From Conchocele bisecta (Eukaryota > Mollusca > Bivalvia > Lucinida > Thyasiridae): a stretch of 64,000 nt of DNA. The stretch lies in assembly GCA_029237695.1 (NCBI GenBank), contig CM055279.1, positions 58,539,530 to 58,603,529 of the forward strand, given 5' to 3'. Shown one piece after another: positions 1-10,966 of this stretch. The first letter of the stretch is position 1; each line of letters starts with the position of its first letter. The position numbers and the translations under genes were made by a program. A model generated the notes under the pieces. It saw only the letters and a program-made list of their open reading frames with translations, was not told where the DNA came from and did no database searches.

Positions 1-660
1 TTAGTAATTCCGTCCATCCGTCCCACGTTAAAGTTTTTGTGTACCCATTATCTCTGCAACGGTCAATCGGATTGACTTCAAACTTCACATACTTCCTTAT
101 CATCGTCCATATTTTCATTCCATACCACACTCATGCTGCCGTCATTTCCTAGGTCAAGGTCAAATTACTTAGAAATTTGCGTTCGTTAGATTTGCCATAA
201 AGTTTTCGGGTACCCATTATCTCTGCAACGGTGAGTTGGATTGACTACAAACTTCATTTACTTCCTTATCATCATCCATATTTCATTCCATACCACATCC
301 ATGCGGCCGTCATTTCCTAGGTCAAGGTCAAATTACTTAGAAATTTGCGTCCGTTAGATTTGCCATAAAGTTTTCGGGTACCCATTATCTCTGCAACGGT
401 AAGTTGGATTGACTACAAACTTCATATACTTCCTTATCATCATCCATATTTCATTCCATACCACACCCATGTGGCCTTCATGTCCAAGCTCAAGGTAAAA
501 TTACTTAGAAATTTGCGCCCGTAAGATATGCGTTAAAGTTTTCGGGTACCCATTATCTCTGCAATGGTAAGTCCGATTGAGGTAAATTACTTAGAACTTT
601 GCGTTAAAGTTTTATTTTTAATATTTGCGTAAAGTTTTTATGTGTTTGTCCAGGCGGCAG
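1..660 (+). repeat. 168 bp tandem repeat, TCCG/AGGTCA type
   Basis: About 3.5 units. The motif GTACCCATTATCTCTGCAA starts at 41, 210, 378 and 546, i.e. 168-169 bp apart. Each unit carries CTTCCTTATCATCATCCATA and CCTAGGTCAAGGTCAAATTA. The last unit is truncated near 590-660. No coding sequence. Confidence 0.9.
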
Positions 661-2424
661 CCGGGCAATATACGTGAGCCTCTGCTAGCTTTCTCTAGTT
701 TCTGTACTGTATGAACGATAGGCTTCACATTTAATGTGCATGTTTATTTTCATTCCCCACCCACCCCTGTTCTCCCCATGCCCAGGGTCAAGGTCAAATA
801 GCTTTGAAATTTGCGTCCAGTAGATGTGTGTGTGTTTCTCCATTCTCCTGCAACTTCTTTACTGTATGACCGATTGGCTTCAAATTTCATGTACATGTGC
901 GTTTCTCCATTCTCCTATAATGTTTTTTACTGTACAACAATTTGCTTGAAACTTCAAAAAGATTAGTCATCATGGTAAAACTTTAATATTACTTGACCGA
1001 TTGCTTGACACTTGATACATGTGAGCATTTGGAACACACTCATGCTACCATTAACATGACCTTTGCCTTTTTTACCTTTACATTTTTGCGGAAACACTTA
1101 GCCATTTTTTCTTCGTCAAAAAGTTTGTACAAGCTTCTTCATCATGGTATAACTTTAATATTACATGATCATAGGCGGCGGAAGCCGAACATTATTGGGG
1201 GGGCCCAATGTTGAGGGCCCGAAGGGCCTGATAGCGCTAGGGGTGTCCGGGTGGTGGTGAAATCCAAGTGGTGTGAAACGCCATTTCCTGCATTCTCAGC
1301 AAAGTTCTCAGCAAAGTTCCCAGTACTCATGATGACACAAATATATTACAATAAAAAATCCAAAATTTACAGACACTTGATACATGTGAGCATTTGGAAC
1401 ACACACATGCCACCATGAACATGACCATGACGTTTTGTACTTTCACATTTTTGTGGAAATACCAAGCCATATTTTTGCATCAAAAAGTTTGTACAAGCTT
1501 CTTCATCATGGTATAACTATAATATTACTTGACGGATTGCTTCAATGTTTCGACACATTTGGAATACACTCATGCCGCCATTAACATGACCTTGACCATT
1601 TTTATCTTCGTATTTTTGCGGAAACCCTTAGCCTTTTTTTTTGCGTCAAAAAATTTGTACAAGTTTCTACATCATCGTATAACATTAATATTGCTTGATG
1701 GATTGCTTCAATATTTGGACACCTGATACATGTAAGCATTTGTAACACACTCATGCCGCCATTAACGTAACCTTGACATTTTTATCCCTTCGCTGATAGG
1801 CTAGAGGGATATAGCGTTAGTCCATGTACGTACGTTAGCAACACCTTTCATTTTTCAATAAATCATGAACCACTTCACCAATTTTGATAATATTTGTCCA
1901 CACTGAGGAAGTATGTTCACCTTGTTTGTAAGGAAAATATGTAAATATACTCATCAACTAAGATCATCGATTTTGATAATATTTGGCCACAATGTTTGTC
2001 TAGGGATGCTGCTTTGTTTTGCATACGACCCACTTCCGACCGCCCAAGGTCAAGGTCACTGAGAACTTGATTTTTTTCATTAAGGCTGCCAGCGAGGGGA
2101 TTAGCTTCGTTTAACGATGCCAATTCTTGTTAACCTTCACATGGTTGCGGAAACACTTAGCCATTTTTTTTGCGTCAAAAAAGTTTGTACAAGTTTCTTC
2201 ATCATCGTATAACATTAATATTACTTGATGGATTGCTTCAGTATTTGGACACTTGATACATGTAAGCATTTGGAACACACTCGGGCCGCCCTTAACATGA
2301 CCTTGACCTTTTTTTACCTTTACAAGGTTGTGGAAACACTTAGCCATTTTTTATGTCAAAAAGTTTCTTCAACCTTAACCTTTTATTTGTGTTTTAAGCA
2401 TGCACTTCTCTGACGGTTTTTATA
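661..2424 (+). repeat. Degenerate ~170-180 bp dispersed repeats
   Basis: 660-960 is broken copies with GCCCAGGGTCAAGGTCAAAT. From 960 there are about five degenerate copies of a unit with TTGATACATGTGAGCATTTG, ACACACTCATGCCGCCATTA, AACATGACCTTGAC and AAAAAGTTTGTACAAG (starts near 980, 1375, 1530, 1700 and 2225, partly broken). 1800-2120 holds another member of the family with CCCAAGGTCAAGGTCACTGA. None of the short frames is a gene. Confidence 0.75.
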
Positions 2425-3284
2425 CGACCGTTTTTGCCAGGTTTTTTTAAAAAACAAAACCAGGCTATTGGATTGGCGAAAGCCGGGCAGGCGGCGGGTG
2501 GTGGGTGGGGGCGGCGGGCGGCGTCCACAATCAATGTTAAGTTTTCGTGTTTGAGTCCATTTCTTTGTTACTGTACCACCTAGGACCACCAAACTTTCAC
2601 AGCTTCATAATCAAGGGGTGCCCACCACATATCACTATCCAACATGTTGCCTTTTTTTAACTTGACCCATTTTTTCCGCGCAGTCAACTTTCAATGTTAA
2701 GTTTTCGCGTTTACAATGTTAAGTTTTCGTGTTTACGTCCATTTCTTTGGTACTGTACCACCTAGGACCACCAAACTTTCACAGCTTCATAACCAAGGGG
2801 TGCCTGCCACATACAACTATCCAACATGTGACCATTTTTTTACCTTGACCTATTATTTCTACGTAATTGACTTAGCCATTTTCAACGTTAACTTTTTAAC
2901 GTACGTCTGGTTAAAGTTTTTTGGTTAATTTTTTTTCGTTATACTATATCTCTGCAACTGCTTCGCCCATTACCTTGAAAATTCACATGGGTGTTTATCA
3001 TCATCCATATTTTCATTCTACCTCCCAACCGTGCGGCCCCTGTGCCCAATGTCAAGGTCAAATTACTTTGAATTTATTTGTTAAAGTATTTTTGTGTACT
3101 ATATCTCTGCAACTGCTTCACCCATTACCTTGATACTTCACATGGGTGTTTATCATCATTGTCGTGCCCGCTTGTGGAAAGCGCGATATCGTCGGCATTT
3201 TGGCATGCGTCCGTCCGTCCGTACGTCCGTGTGTCCGGTTAAAGTTTTTTGGTTAAAGTTTTTCCATCTACTATATCTATTTTG
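2425..3284 (+). repeat. Dispersed repeat, copy 1 (copy 2 at 41590-43260)
   Basis: GGCTATTGGATTGGCGAAAG, a GC-rich link, then tandem blocks of about 180 bp: AATGTTAAGTTTTCGTGTTT, CCTAGGACCACCAAACTTTC, TATCCAACATGT. Then come two blocks with TATCTCTGCAACTGCTTC and ACATGGGTGTTTATCATCAT, and a head-like CGCGATATCGTCGGCATTTT plus TCCG run near 3180-3240. At 2936-2960 it shows the uninterrupted version of the site that holds a MITE in copy 2. Confidence 0.8.
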
Positions 3285-4056
3285 TTAGTGTCCATGCCTC
3301 GCCCCAAGGCACGACATGCAGGCCACAGCCATCTAGTCTACAAAAAGTGGGTATAATTATGTTATCCAAGTGTCTATGCTTGGAAAAAACCTGGCCTTCG
3401 TGGCTTTGCCTCGTTTCTTGTTAAAAAACGGTACTTATTATGTTTTACCGCATGGCGTGCGGGTGGGCGGGCGGCTGAAGAAAAAGTGCATAGTTCGTGT
3501 ACACAACTCCTCCGAAACCATTCAGTCGATCGATCTGAAACTATACACACGTCTTCTACACATATTGAAGATGTGCACCTTGGTGTTTTTATGCCTAACA
3601 AATATTTTTTAAGAAAAAGATCACCTTTTTAACTTAGCCATTTTATGTACATTATTCTTTACAATTCTATATACGGTACAGAGTTTGTGTACACAACTCC
3701 TCCGAAACCGTTCAGTCGATCGTTCTGAAACTATACACACGTCTTCTACACATATTGAAGATGTGCACCTTGGTGTTTTTATGCTGAAAAAATATTTTTT
3801 AACAAAAATATCACCTTTTTAACTTAGCCATTTTTTCTACATTTTTCTATACAATTCCCTATCATTTCTACTTTACACTCTACTTTTCTATCTATGCCTA
3901 AATTAGTATACATGTTTAGCACAACGAGATGAAGAAATATTGCTATAGACTTTCAAATTCTCATTAATGTTTCTTGCCTTGGTGACAGCTTCACATTTCT
4001 GCATCTTCGCTGTCTGGCCCATATACGACGGGCGTATTTTGTGACTTGCGGCACTC
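3285..4056 (+). repeat. 66 bp shared block and dispersed repeat, copy 1 (copy 2 at 60546-61146)
   Basis: 3285-3350 (TTAGTGTCCATGCCTCGCCC and onward to ACAAAAAGTGG) recurs at 45828-45893. 3480-4056 holds two ~190 bp units (GTGTACACAACTCCTCCGAA at about 3498 and 3688, each with ACGTCTTCTACACATATTGA). A tail follows with TTAGTATACATGTTTAGCAC and TTCGCTGTCTGGCCCATAT. The same order is found at 60563-61146, same strand and very similar. Confidence 0.85.
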
Positions 4057-4650
4057 TTGTTGTGATGCTTACTTTAGCACATTGCCATGCATGACACCGC
4101 TTCCGTGGCGGAATTCTTGTTTTTCTGGGGGAGTGTCCCCAGAGCCCCCCGCTCAATAGCCCGCCGTAGAATTATTTCATTCACCGCTATGGGCCTGATT
4201 ATTTATCTTTGCTTATTATATATGTACATTCTATGTTGAGGTATTACAGTGTTGATGGTGATTATATAGACATGTACAATACTGAGTATATCTTGTAATA
4301 TAGCTTTTGAAATGCTTGTCTTTGTGATGTATATTCATGAAAATGACATTCGGTAGTAACTCTGATTCAGTCACTAATAGTGAGTCTTTCCTGGATGAGC
4401 AGTACAGCCAAGTTAATTTTAGCATGGAATTTCCTTGACTTGCTGAGTTCAAGCTAACCCGGGCTAAAAATATGAATAGTCATTTGCCGTGGGCATCCGT
4501 GCACTGACAGACCACATTTGTAGTATATTAAAATGATACTCTAGTGCATTGTTGTTCACGAAGCTGTACCATACATGACATCAGCAGCAGATAACCCTAC
4601 TGTCCGTGTGTGAAGCCATATGTTGTATATATCTAACCTCGGGACGGCAG
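4057..4650 (+). other. Intron sequence upstream of the first HPS3 exon
   Basis: 4060-4190 is GC-richer, with a CCGCTTCCGTGGCGGAATTC string like the one at 46120-46160 (GATTCCGCGGAATTCTTGTT). 4440-4520 is a degenerate dispersed-repeat tail. The rest is AT-rich and unique. No HPS3 exon was recognised. Confidence 0.5.
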
Positions 4651-4826
4651 GTGGTGAGGCGTGCTCATTGAGCCATGACAACGCGGTGCCTGTCCACTCG
4701 GGGCGCCATTCGGGGCTGGGGGCGATGTGCTGCCTGCTGAGTGGAGCCCGGGTGGGCTTCCTGTACTCCCTGCTGGCCGCCCCCGCCCACCTCTCTACAT
4801 ACAAGTACAGCTCCGACGCCCGGCAG
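4651..4826 (+). CDS. HPS3: HPS3 internal exon, first in window
   Basis: The exon is read in the frame ending GCC CGG CAG before a GTACCT donor at 4827. The translation contains GAMCCLLSGARVGFLYSLL followed by a stretch ending KYSSDARQ. This matches the human HPS3 segment SLFCFFSLPHVGYLYMVV and the following VYQYPEKSQQ. It is GC-rich with GC-ending codons, unlike the AT-rich flanks. An in-frame TGA at 4611-4613 limits the 5' extension, so the likely acceptor is the GGCAG ending at 4650. That leaves two bases to finish a split codon. The acceptor lacks a strong pyrimidine tract, so the 5' boundary is less certain than the 3' one. The segment lies near the end of the predicted N-terminal propeller part of the protein. 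Confidence 0.8.
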
Positions 4827-5972
4827 GTACCTCTACATGGTCACTATAGTGTTGCGGTTTGTCACTGTCAGGGTGTTGCCTTATTGGCCGTTTTATTTTG
4901 TCGCTGTACATTTCCTCTATGTTACTGTCTCTGTGCGCCATAATAAGAAGTTAAGGAGACTGTGCGGGCGTTGTAACACCATGCTAACCAGGTTTAACTG
5001 TCTCTTCGAACTATATTAATCACTGAAGATTCGACAGGGTACGGTTTTGTGTCGCCTTGGACTGTATGTGAGTGGCTTTTTGAAAACATACGCAGTAGAT
5101 ATCCGTGTTTATTTATCAAATGTGTTGTTTATCTAAATGAATGTCGACATAGTAACACATTCCGCAGTTGTGTGAAACCTATTGTTACATGAAATATGTA
5201 GCAGTGATGCCTGTCAATGACGGACCACACATGTAGCAACAAGACTTATATGGATGTTCAATAGATATATATTGGACGATTATAATCGACTGGTGTAAAT
5301 AAGATCATGACTAGTGATTAAATAACATTGTTATTGCAATACTAAAATGAGTTTCACATGCAGCTTATAATGAACATATAACAGTACAATGCTTTATGAT
5401 ATTAAAAAACTAGGTATTGTCATGCGATACACATACATGTATGTCGTTAACATCATGTTCGTGAAATCCGCTCAGTGAAAATAGAAAATGGTCTGATGGA
5501 GTAGAGTAGTTTTAGACTTAATTAAATATACTGCGCTAACACTTAAGTGCGTATGAAGCTATGACTGTAATATTTCTATATCAGTGGAACAAAACTGTTT
5601 GATTTAATGAAGGCAATATACTGGATGTCATATCGTATGAAGAACATGTAATTGTATAATTTGAAATATTTCACCATCCCTGCATAATATTACTGCTTTG
5701 GGAATTAAAATATACCAAAATCAAAGTAACAAAGTGGCTATATCTGTTTCATACAAAGGCCGTACTTACTCGGGTATATTATAAAAAGTTCCAAATTATA
5801 AACCGTGTCACAGATGTATGCGACCTTGTTCAATAGACAAGTTAAACCACATTTAGTCAATCAATCAGTAATCACTAACTAAATCAATCAATCAATTGGT
5901 CGATCAAACAATTTGATCAAACAAACACTCACTTGGTTGATTGATTGATGCGACCATCCACTCCATGTCCAG
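4827..5972 (+). other. HPS3 intron (1.15 kb), mostly unique AT-rich
   Basis: This is AT-rich sequence with stops in all frames. It starts with GTACCT and ends with a weak CCAG acceptor at 5971-5972. Around 5180-5240 is a degenerate piece resembling the tail motif of the window's TCCG-type repeats (a ...GACGGACCACA... string). At about 5880-5950, TCAA/TTGA short repeats form an imperfect hairpin, perhaps an old SINE tail. No gene is seen. Confidence 0.6.
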
Positions 5973-6089
5973 CTGGTGACAGATGGCCGCCTGGTGTACG
6001 TGATCAAGGAGGATGGCCTCGAGGTATACACGGCCCGCTGCTATGTCGCCGCCCTGCACCACATGGAGAAGTTTGACCTGGTCACCAAG
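5973..6089 (+). CDS. HPS3: HPS3 internal exon, second in window
   Basis: This 117 nt exon is exactly 39 codons and phase 0 at both ends. It reads LVTDGRLVYVIKEDGLEVYT followed by ARCYVAALHHMEKFDLVTK. It aligns with the human HPS3 run that contains LQCFTVRC and ends TTLKACP; the K before ACP is the exon end here. The acceptor is CCAG at 5969-5972 and the donor is AAG|GTAACA at 6090. Its last ~48 bases plus the first ~55 intron bases are the first unit of the tandem array that follows. If the donor were skipped, reading on gives GTA ACA TGA, an immediate in-frame stop. Confidence 0.9.
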
Positions 6090-9000
6090 GTAACATGATA
6101 CAGTAAACACTCTCTAAACCGGACATCCATCTCAATGTTGCTGCCATGTCACCACCCTGAACAGCGAGGAAAAGTTTGACCTGGTCACCAAGGTAACCAG
6201 ATACATTAAGCACTCTCTAAACCAGACACCCATATCAATGTTGCTGCCACGTCACCGCCCTGCACCGCGCTGACAAGTTTGACCTGGTCACCAAGGTAAC
6301 CAAATACAGTAAACACTCTAAACCAGATGCCCATCTCAATGTTGCTGCCACGTCGCCGTCCTGCACCGCGCTGACAAGTTTGACCTGGTCACCAAGGTGA
6401 CAATAAACACTATCTAAACCAGACACCCATCTCAATGTTGCTGCCACTTTGCCGCCCTGCTCCTCGCTGACAAGTTTTACCTGGTCACGAGGTAACCAGA
6501 TGCAGTAAACACTCTAAACCAGATGCCCATCTCAATGTTGCTGCCACGTCGCCGCCCTGCACCGCGCTGACAAGTTTGACCTGGTCACCAAGGTGACAAT
6601 AAACACTATCTAAACCAGACACTCATCTCAATGTTGCTGCCACTTTGCCGCCCTGCTCCTCGCTGACAAGTTTTACCTGGTCACGAGGTAACCAGATGCA
6701 GTAAACACTCTAAACCAGATGCCCATCTCAATGTTGCTGCCACGTCGCCGCCCTGCACCGCGCTGACAAGTTTGACCTGGTCACCAAGGTAACTAGAGAC
6801 AATAAACACTATCTGAACGGGACACCCATCTCAATGTTGCTGCCACATCGCCGCCCTGCACCGTGCTGACAAGTTAGACCTGGTCACCAAGGTTACCAGA
6901 TACAGTAAGCACTCTCTAAACTAGACACCCATCTCAATGTTGCTGCCACGTCGCCACCCTGCACCGCGCTGACAAGTTTGACCTGGTCACCAAGGTAACC
7001 AAATACAGTAAACACTCTAAACCAGACATCCATTTCAATGTTACTGCCACGTCGCCGCCCTGCTCCGCGCTGACAAGTTTGACCTGGCCACCAAGGTAAC
7101 TAGAGACAATAAACACTATGTAAAATGGACACCCATCTCAATGTTGCTGCCACATCGCCGCCCTGCACCATGCTGACAAGTTTGACCTGGTCACCAAGGT
7201 AACCAGACACAGTAAACAATTCTAAATCAGTACATTTCCTCATGTGCTGCCACCATCGCCGCCCTGCCTGCACCGCGCTGACAAGTTTGACCTGGCCTTC
7301 CCAAGGTAACCAGATACAGAAAAAAAACACTCTAAACCAGACTCCATCAATGTGCTGCCACATGCCGCCATGCACCGCGCTGACAAGTTTGACCTGGTCC
7401 ACCAAGGTACCAGATACAGTAAACACTCTAAAAACCCAGACATCCATTTCAATGTTGCTGCCAACGTCGCCGCCCTTGCTCCGCGCTGACAAGTTTGACC
7501 TGGTCACCAAGCTAACCAGATACAGTAAACACTCTAAACCAGACATCCATTTCAATGTTGCTGCCACGTCGCCGTCCTGCTCCACGCTGACAAGTTTGAC
7601 CTGGTCACCAAGGTAACCAGATACAGTAAACACTCTAAACCAGACATCCATTTCAATGTTGCTGCCATGTCGCCACCCTGCACCGTACTGACAAATTTGA
7701 CCTGGTAACCAGATACAGTAAACACTATCTAAACCTGAAACCATCTCAATGTTGCTGCCATGTCGCTGTCCTGCACGACACGGAGAAGTTTGAGGTGGAA
7801 CCTGTAAACATTCTAAACCAGACATCCATTTCAATGTTGCTGCCACATCGCCGCCCTGCACCGCGCTGACAAGTTTGACCTGGTCACCAAGGTAACCAGA
7901 TACAGTAAACACTCTAAACCAGACATCCATTTCAATGTTACTGCCACGTCGCCGCCCTGCTCCGCGCTGACAAGTTTGACCTGGCCACCAAGGTAACCAG
8001 ATACAGTAAACACTCTAAACCAGACATCCATCTCAATGTTGCTGCCACATCGCCGCCATGCACCGCGCTGACAAGTTTGACCTGGTCACCAAGCTAACCA
8101 GATACAGTAAACACTCTAAACCAGACATCCATTTCAATGTTACTGCCACGTCGCCGCCCTGCTCCGCGCTGACAAGTTTGACTTGGTCACCAAGGTAACC
8201 AGATACAGTGAACACTCTAAACCAGACATCCCATTTCAATGTTGCTGCCATCGTCGCCGCCCTGACTGCACCGTAACTGACATGTTTACTGGTACACCAA
8301 GGTACAGTACAGTAATTACAGGACTTCTAAACCAGACATCCATTTCAATGTTGCTGCCACGTCGCCGTCCGCTGTGACCAAGTTTACCTGGTCACCAAGG
8401 TAACCAGATAACGTAAACAATCTAAACCAGTCCATTTTCAAATGTTGCTTGCATGTCCGCCACCCCTGTCACGATTGACAAATTGACCTGGTAGACCAGA
8501 TACAGTAAAACACTAATCTAAACCGGACATCTCAATGTTCTGCCATGTCGCTGTCCTGGCACCACACGGAGAAGTTTGACCTGGTCACCAAGGTAACCAG
8601 ATACAGTAAACACTCTAAACCAGACATCCATTTCAATGTTGCTGCCATGTCGCCACCCTGCACCGTACTGACAAATTTGACCTGGTAACCAGATACAGTA
8701 AACACTATCTAAACCGGACGCCATCTCAATGTTGCTGCCATGTCGCTGTCCTGCACCACACGGAGAAGTTTGACCTGGTCACCAAGGTAACCAGATACAG
8801 TGAACACTAAACCAGACATCCATTTCAATGTTGCTGCCACGTCGCCGTCCTGCTCCGCGCTGACAAGTTTGACCTGGTCACCAAGGTAACCAGATACAGT
8901 AAACACTCTAAACCAGACATCCATTTCAATGTTGCTGCCACGTCACCACCCTGCACCGCACTGAAAAATTTGACCTGGTAACCAGATACAGTAAACACTA

Positions 9001-9615
9001 TCTAAACCGGACGACATCTCAATGTTGCTGCTATGTCGCTGTCCTGCACCACACGGAGAAGTTTGACCTGGTCACCAAGGTAACACAATACAGTAAACAC
9101 TCTCTAAACCAGACACCCATCTCAATGTTGCTGCCATGTCACTGCCCTGCACCACATGGAGAGGTTTGATCTGGTCACCAAGGTAACACAATACAGTAAA
9201 CACTCTCTAAACCAGACACCCATCTCAATGTTGCTGCCATGTCACCGCACTGCAGAGCGTGGAGAAGTTTGACATGCTCACCAAGGTAACACAATACAGT
9301 AAACACTATCTAAACCGGACACCCATCTCAATGTTGCTGCCGTGTCACCGCACTGCAGAGCGTGGAGAAGTTTGACCTGGTCACCAAGGTAACACAATAC
9401 AGTAAACACTCTCTAAACCGGACACCCATCTCAATGTTGCTGCCATGTCACCGCCCTGCAGAGCGCGGAGAAGTTTGACCTGGTCACCAAGGTAACCAGC
9501 TACAGTAAACACTTTCTAAACCGGACACCCATCTCAATGTTGCTGCTATGTCACCGCCCTGCATCACGCATAGAAGTTTGACCTGGTCACCAAGGTAACC
9601 AGATAAGTAAACTCT
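6090..9615 (+). repeat. Tandem array of ~101-103 bp units copied from the HPS3 exon end and donor
   Basis: About 35 head-to-tail units follow the exon directly. Each holds a version of the exon 3' end (core GTTTGACCTGGTCACCAAG), usually the donor GTAACC, then intron sequence with CAGTAAACACTCTAAACC and a CTCAATGTTGCTGCC string. The first spacings of the GTTTGACC core are 103, 103 and 101 bp. Most units still read through the exon part as VAALHRADKFDLVTK, whereas the real exon has HHMEK. Units near 8740-9180 are closer to the real exon (CACCACAYGGAGARG) than the proximal ones. Units between about 7200 and 8520 carry many one-base indels. The copies are pseudo-exons, not separate genes. Confidence 0.9.
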
Positions 9616-10505
9616 CTCTTAACCCATCTCACTTTAGAGCTTGGAATGCAAATGTTTTGTAATATTCTTTGCTGATTGCTTTAACACTATGACAATGGTT
9701 TGCTGAATCACATTCAAATCGTGTCAGAAGTTTAAAACTTCCCAGTTTCTGCAAGACTTGTAATGGTCATTTGTCCCATTTGTTGGACTGACTTGTTAGC
9801 ACGCCTTCCGAAGGAAGGACTGCTTATGGCATACCGGTTTTGTAGTCAACGTCTGTCCGTCCGTCCATCTGTCCGTCCGTCTTCAAAAATTTGAAAACTT
9901 AACGTTTGGGGAAATTTATTATAATTTCCGTTTCCTTTCACCAAACATTTTGATATTTCACTCATGTCTTTCTCTAATGATTCTCTCTATCATGCTGTGA
10001 CAAATCCACAATTATCAGACCCCCCTAACCCCAAGGTCAATGTCACAGTCTTAGTGCTTTCATAAACTTAATGTTTGGGGAAATTTGTTATTATTTCTGT
10101 TTCCTTTCTCGAAACGTTTTGATATTTCATGCTTGTCTTTCTCTAATGAGTCTATCATGCTGTGACAAATCAAGGAGCCCCAGACCCCCGCAAACCTCAA
10201 GGTCAAGGTCGGAGTCTTAGTGCTTTCATAAACTTCATGTTGAGGAAATTTGTTATAATTTCTGTTTCCTTTCAATGCTCTTTTTGGATATTTTACAGAT
10301 CCCTTCCCCTAATGGTTCTCTATCATGCCCTGCCAAAATGACCCTCAGGCCCCCGGTAATCCCAAGGTCAAGGTCACAATCTTTTGCAAACTTAACATTG
10401 GGGGGGATTTCTTTTAATTTCTGTTCCCTTTCACACTGCTTCTTGATATTTGTTAAACTAAAGCACTACCAGGCACGCTTCGTTGTCTTCTGACAACTCT
10501 TATTA
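9616..10505 (+). repeat. TCCG-headed dispersed repeat with ~170 bp internal tandem units
   Basis: 9616-9800 is non-repetitive intron. From about 9800 comes a motif found in several places here: a short head, a TCCGTCC run at 9845-9880, then tandem units of about 165-175 bp. The units begin near 9890, 10065 and 10230, and a shorter last one ends near 10505. They share AACTTAATGTTTGGGG, GTTTCCTTTC, TATCATGCTGTGACAA and the terminal CAAGGTCAAGGTC string. No conserved frame is seen. I do not know its mobilisation mechanism. Confidence 0.75.
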
Positions 10506-10704
10506 ATCAATAACGTGTGCATTGTGGGAAGACAGCTGTTGATAATGGAGTGTGTCGGCCCAAGTTCAAGGTCACCGGGGCTAATCATATTAATAGGCAT
10601 TCTGCCGGGGCATCTGTGTGCCGACAGGCCAGATTTCTAGTTGTAGATCATGTTCAGAAAGCTACACCTATACCATTGACATGCCTGTACTCGTGTTTGT
10701 GTAG
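10506..10704 (+). other. Intron end with dispersed-repeat tail motif
   Basis: 10560-10645 holds CAAGGTCACCGGGGC...GGGGCATCTGTGTGCCGACAGGCC...TTTCTAG, split here by other bases. It is the same tail seen degenerately at 4440-4520 and at 45650-45700. The following 60 bases become pyrimidine-rich and end with the acceptor TTTGTGTAG at 10704. No gene. Confidence 0.55.
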
Positions 10705-10829
10705 GCATGCCCGGCAGCAGGGACAGACATCTGTATGATTGGAGTGCAGCAGTTTCCCGGAACGACAGCCGTCACACTGATGGACAAACACGTCGTGCTG
10801 TTGACCAAGGTCAGGGTCGACTCACAGAG
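10705..10829 (+). CDS. HPS3: HPS3 internal exon, third in window
   Basis: The acceptor is TTTGTGTAG|GCA and the donor is CAGAG|GTAAGG at 10830, both strong. The exon is phase 0 at its start and ends with two spare bases (AG). It reads ACPAAGTDICMIGVQQFPG, continuing to MDKHVVLLTKVRVDSQ. It aligns with human HPS3 ACPPVSMDVCALRIQLFIG and the later NHIILLTKAE. The ACP start continues directly from the LVTK of the preceding exon. A second possible donor at 10810 (CAAG|GTCAGG) would end in phase 0 and would not fit the next exon, which needs two bases. Confidence 0.9.
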
Positions 10830-10966
10830 GTAAGGACAGGTTTTGTCTTCTGATGTTTATATTTGATAACAAATTTATGACATAAGAATCATCTCGTATG
10901 CATTTATTGCTAAATAATAAGACATAAAAAAAGCAAACGTCATTTTCCTCCATATTTTGAGGCTTA
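10830..10966 (+). other. Start of the 36.7 kb HPS3 intron
   Basis: Donor GTAAGG, then AT-rich unique sequence up to the TA target dinucleotide (10965-10966) of the inserted Tc1-like element. Confidence 0.7.

Noticed and set aside
4230..4452. Minus-strand frame upstream of the first exon as a separate gene.
   Set aside because: No recognisable domain, AT-rich composition, and no codon bias. It sits in sequence antisense to the HPS3 intron.
7100..7930. 276-codon minus-strand frame and similar minus-strand frames over 6235-8924.
   Set aside because: They are antisense to the tandem copies of the HPS3 exon end and repeat the same peptide because of the array. The sense strand explains the sequence.
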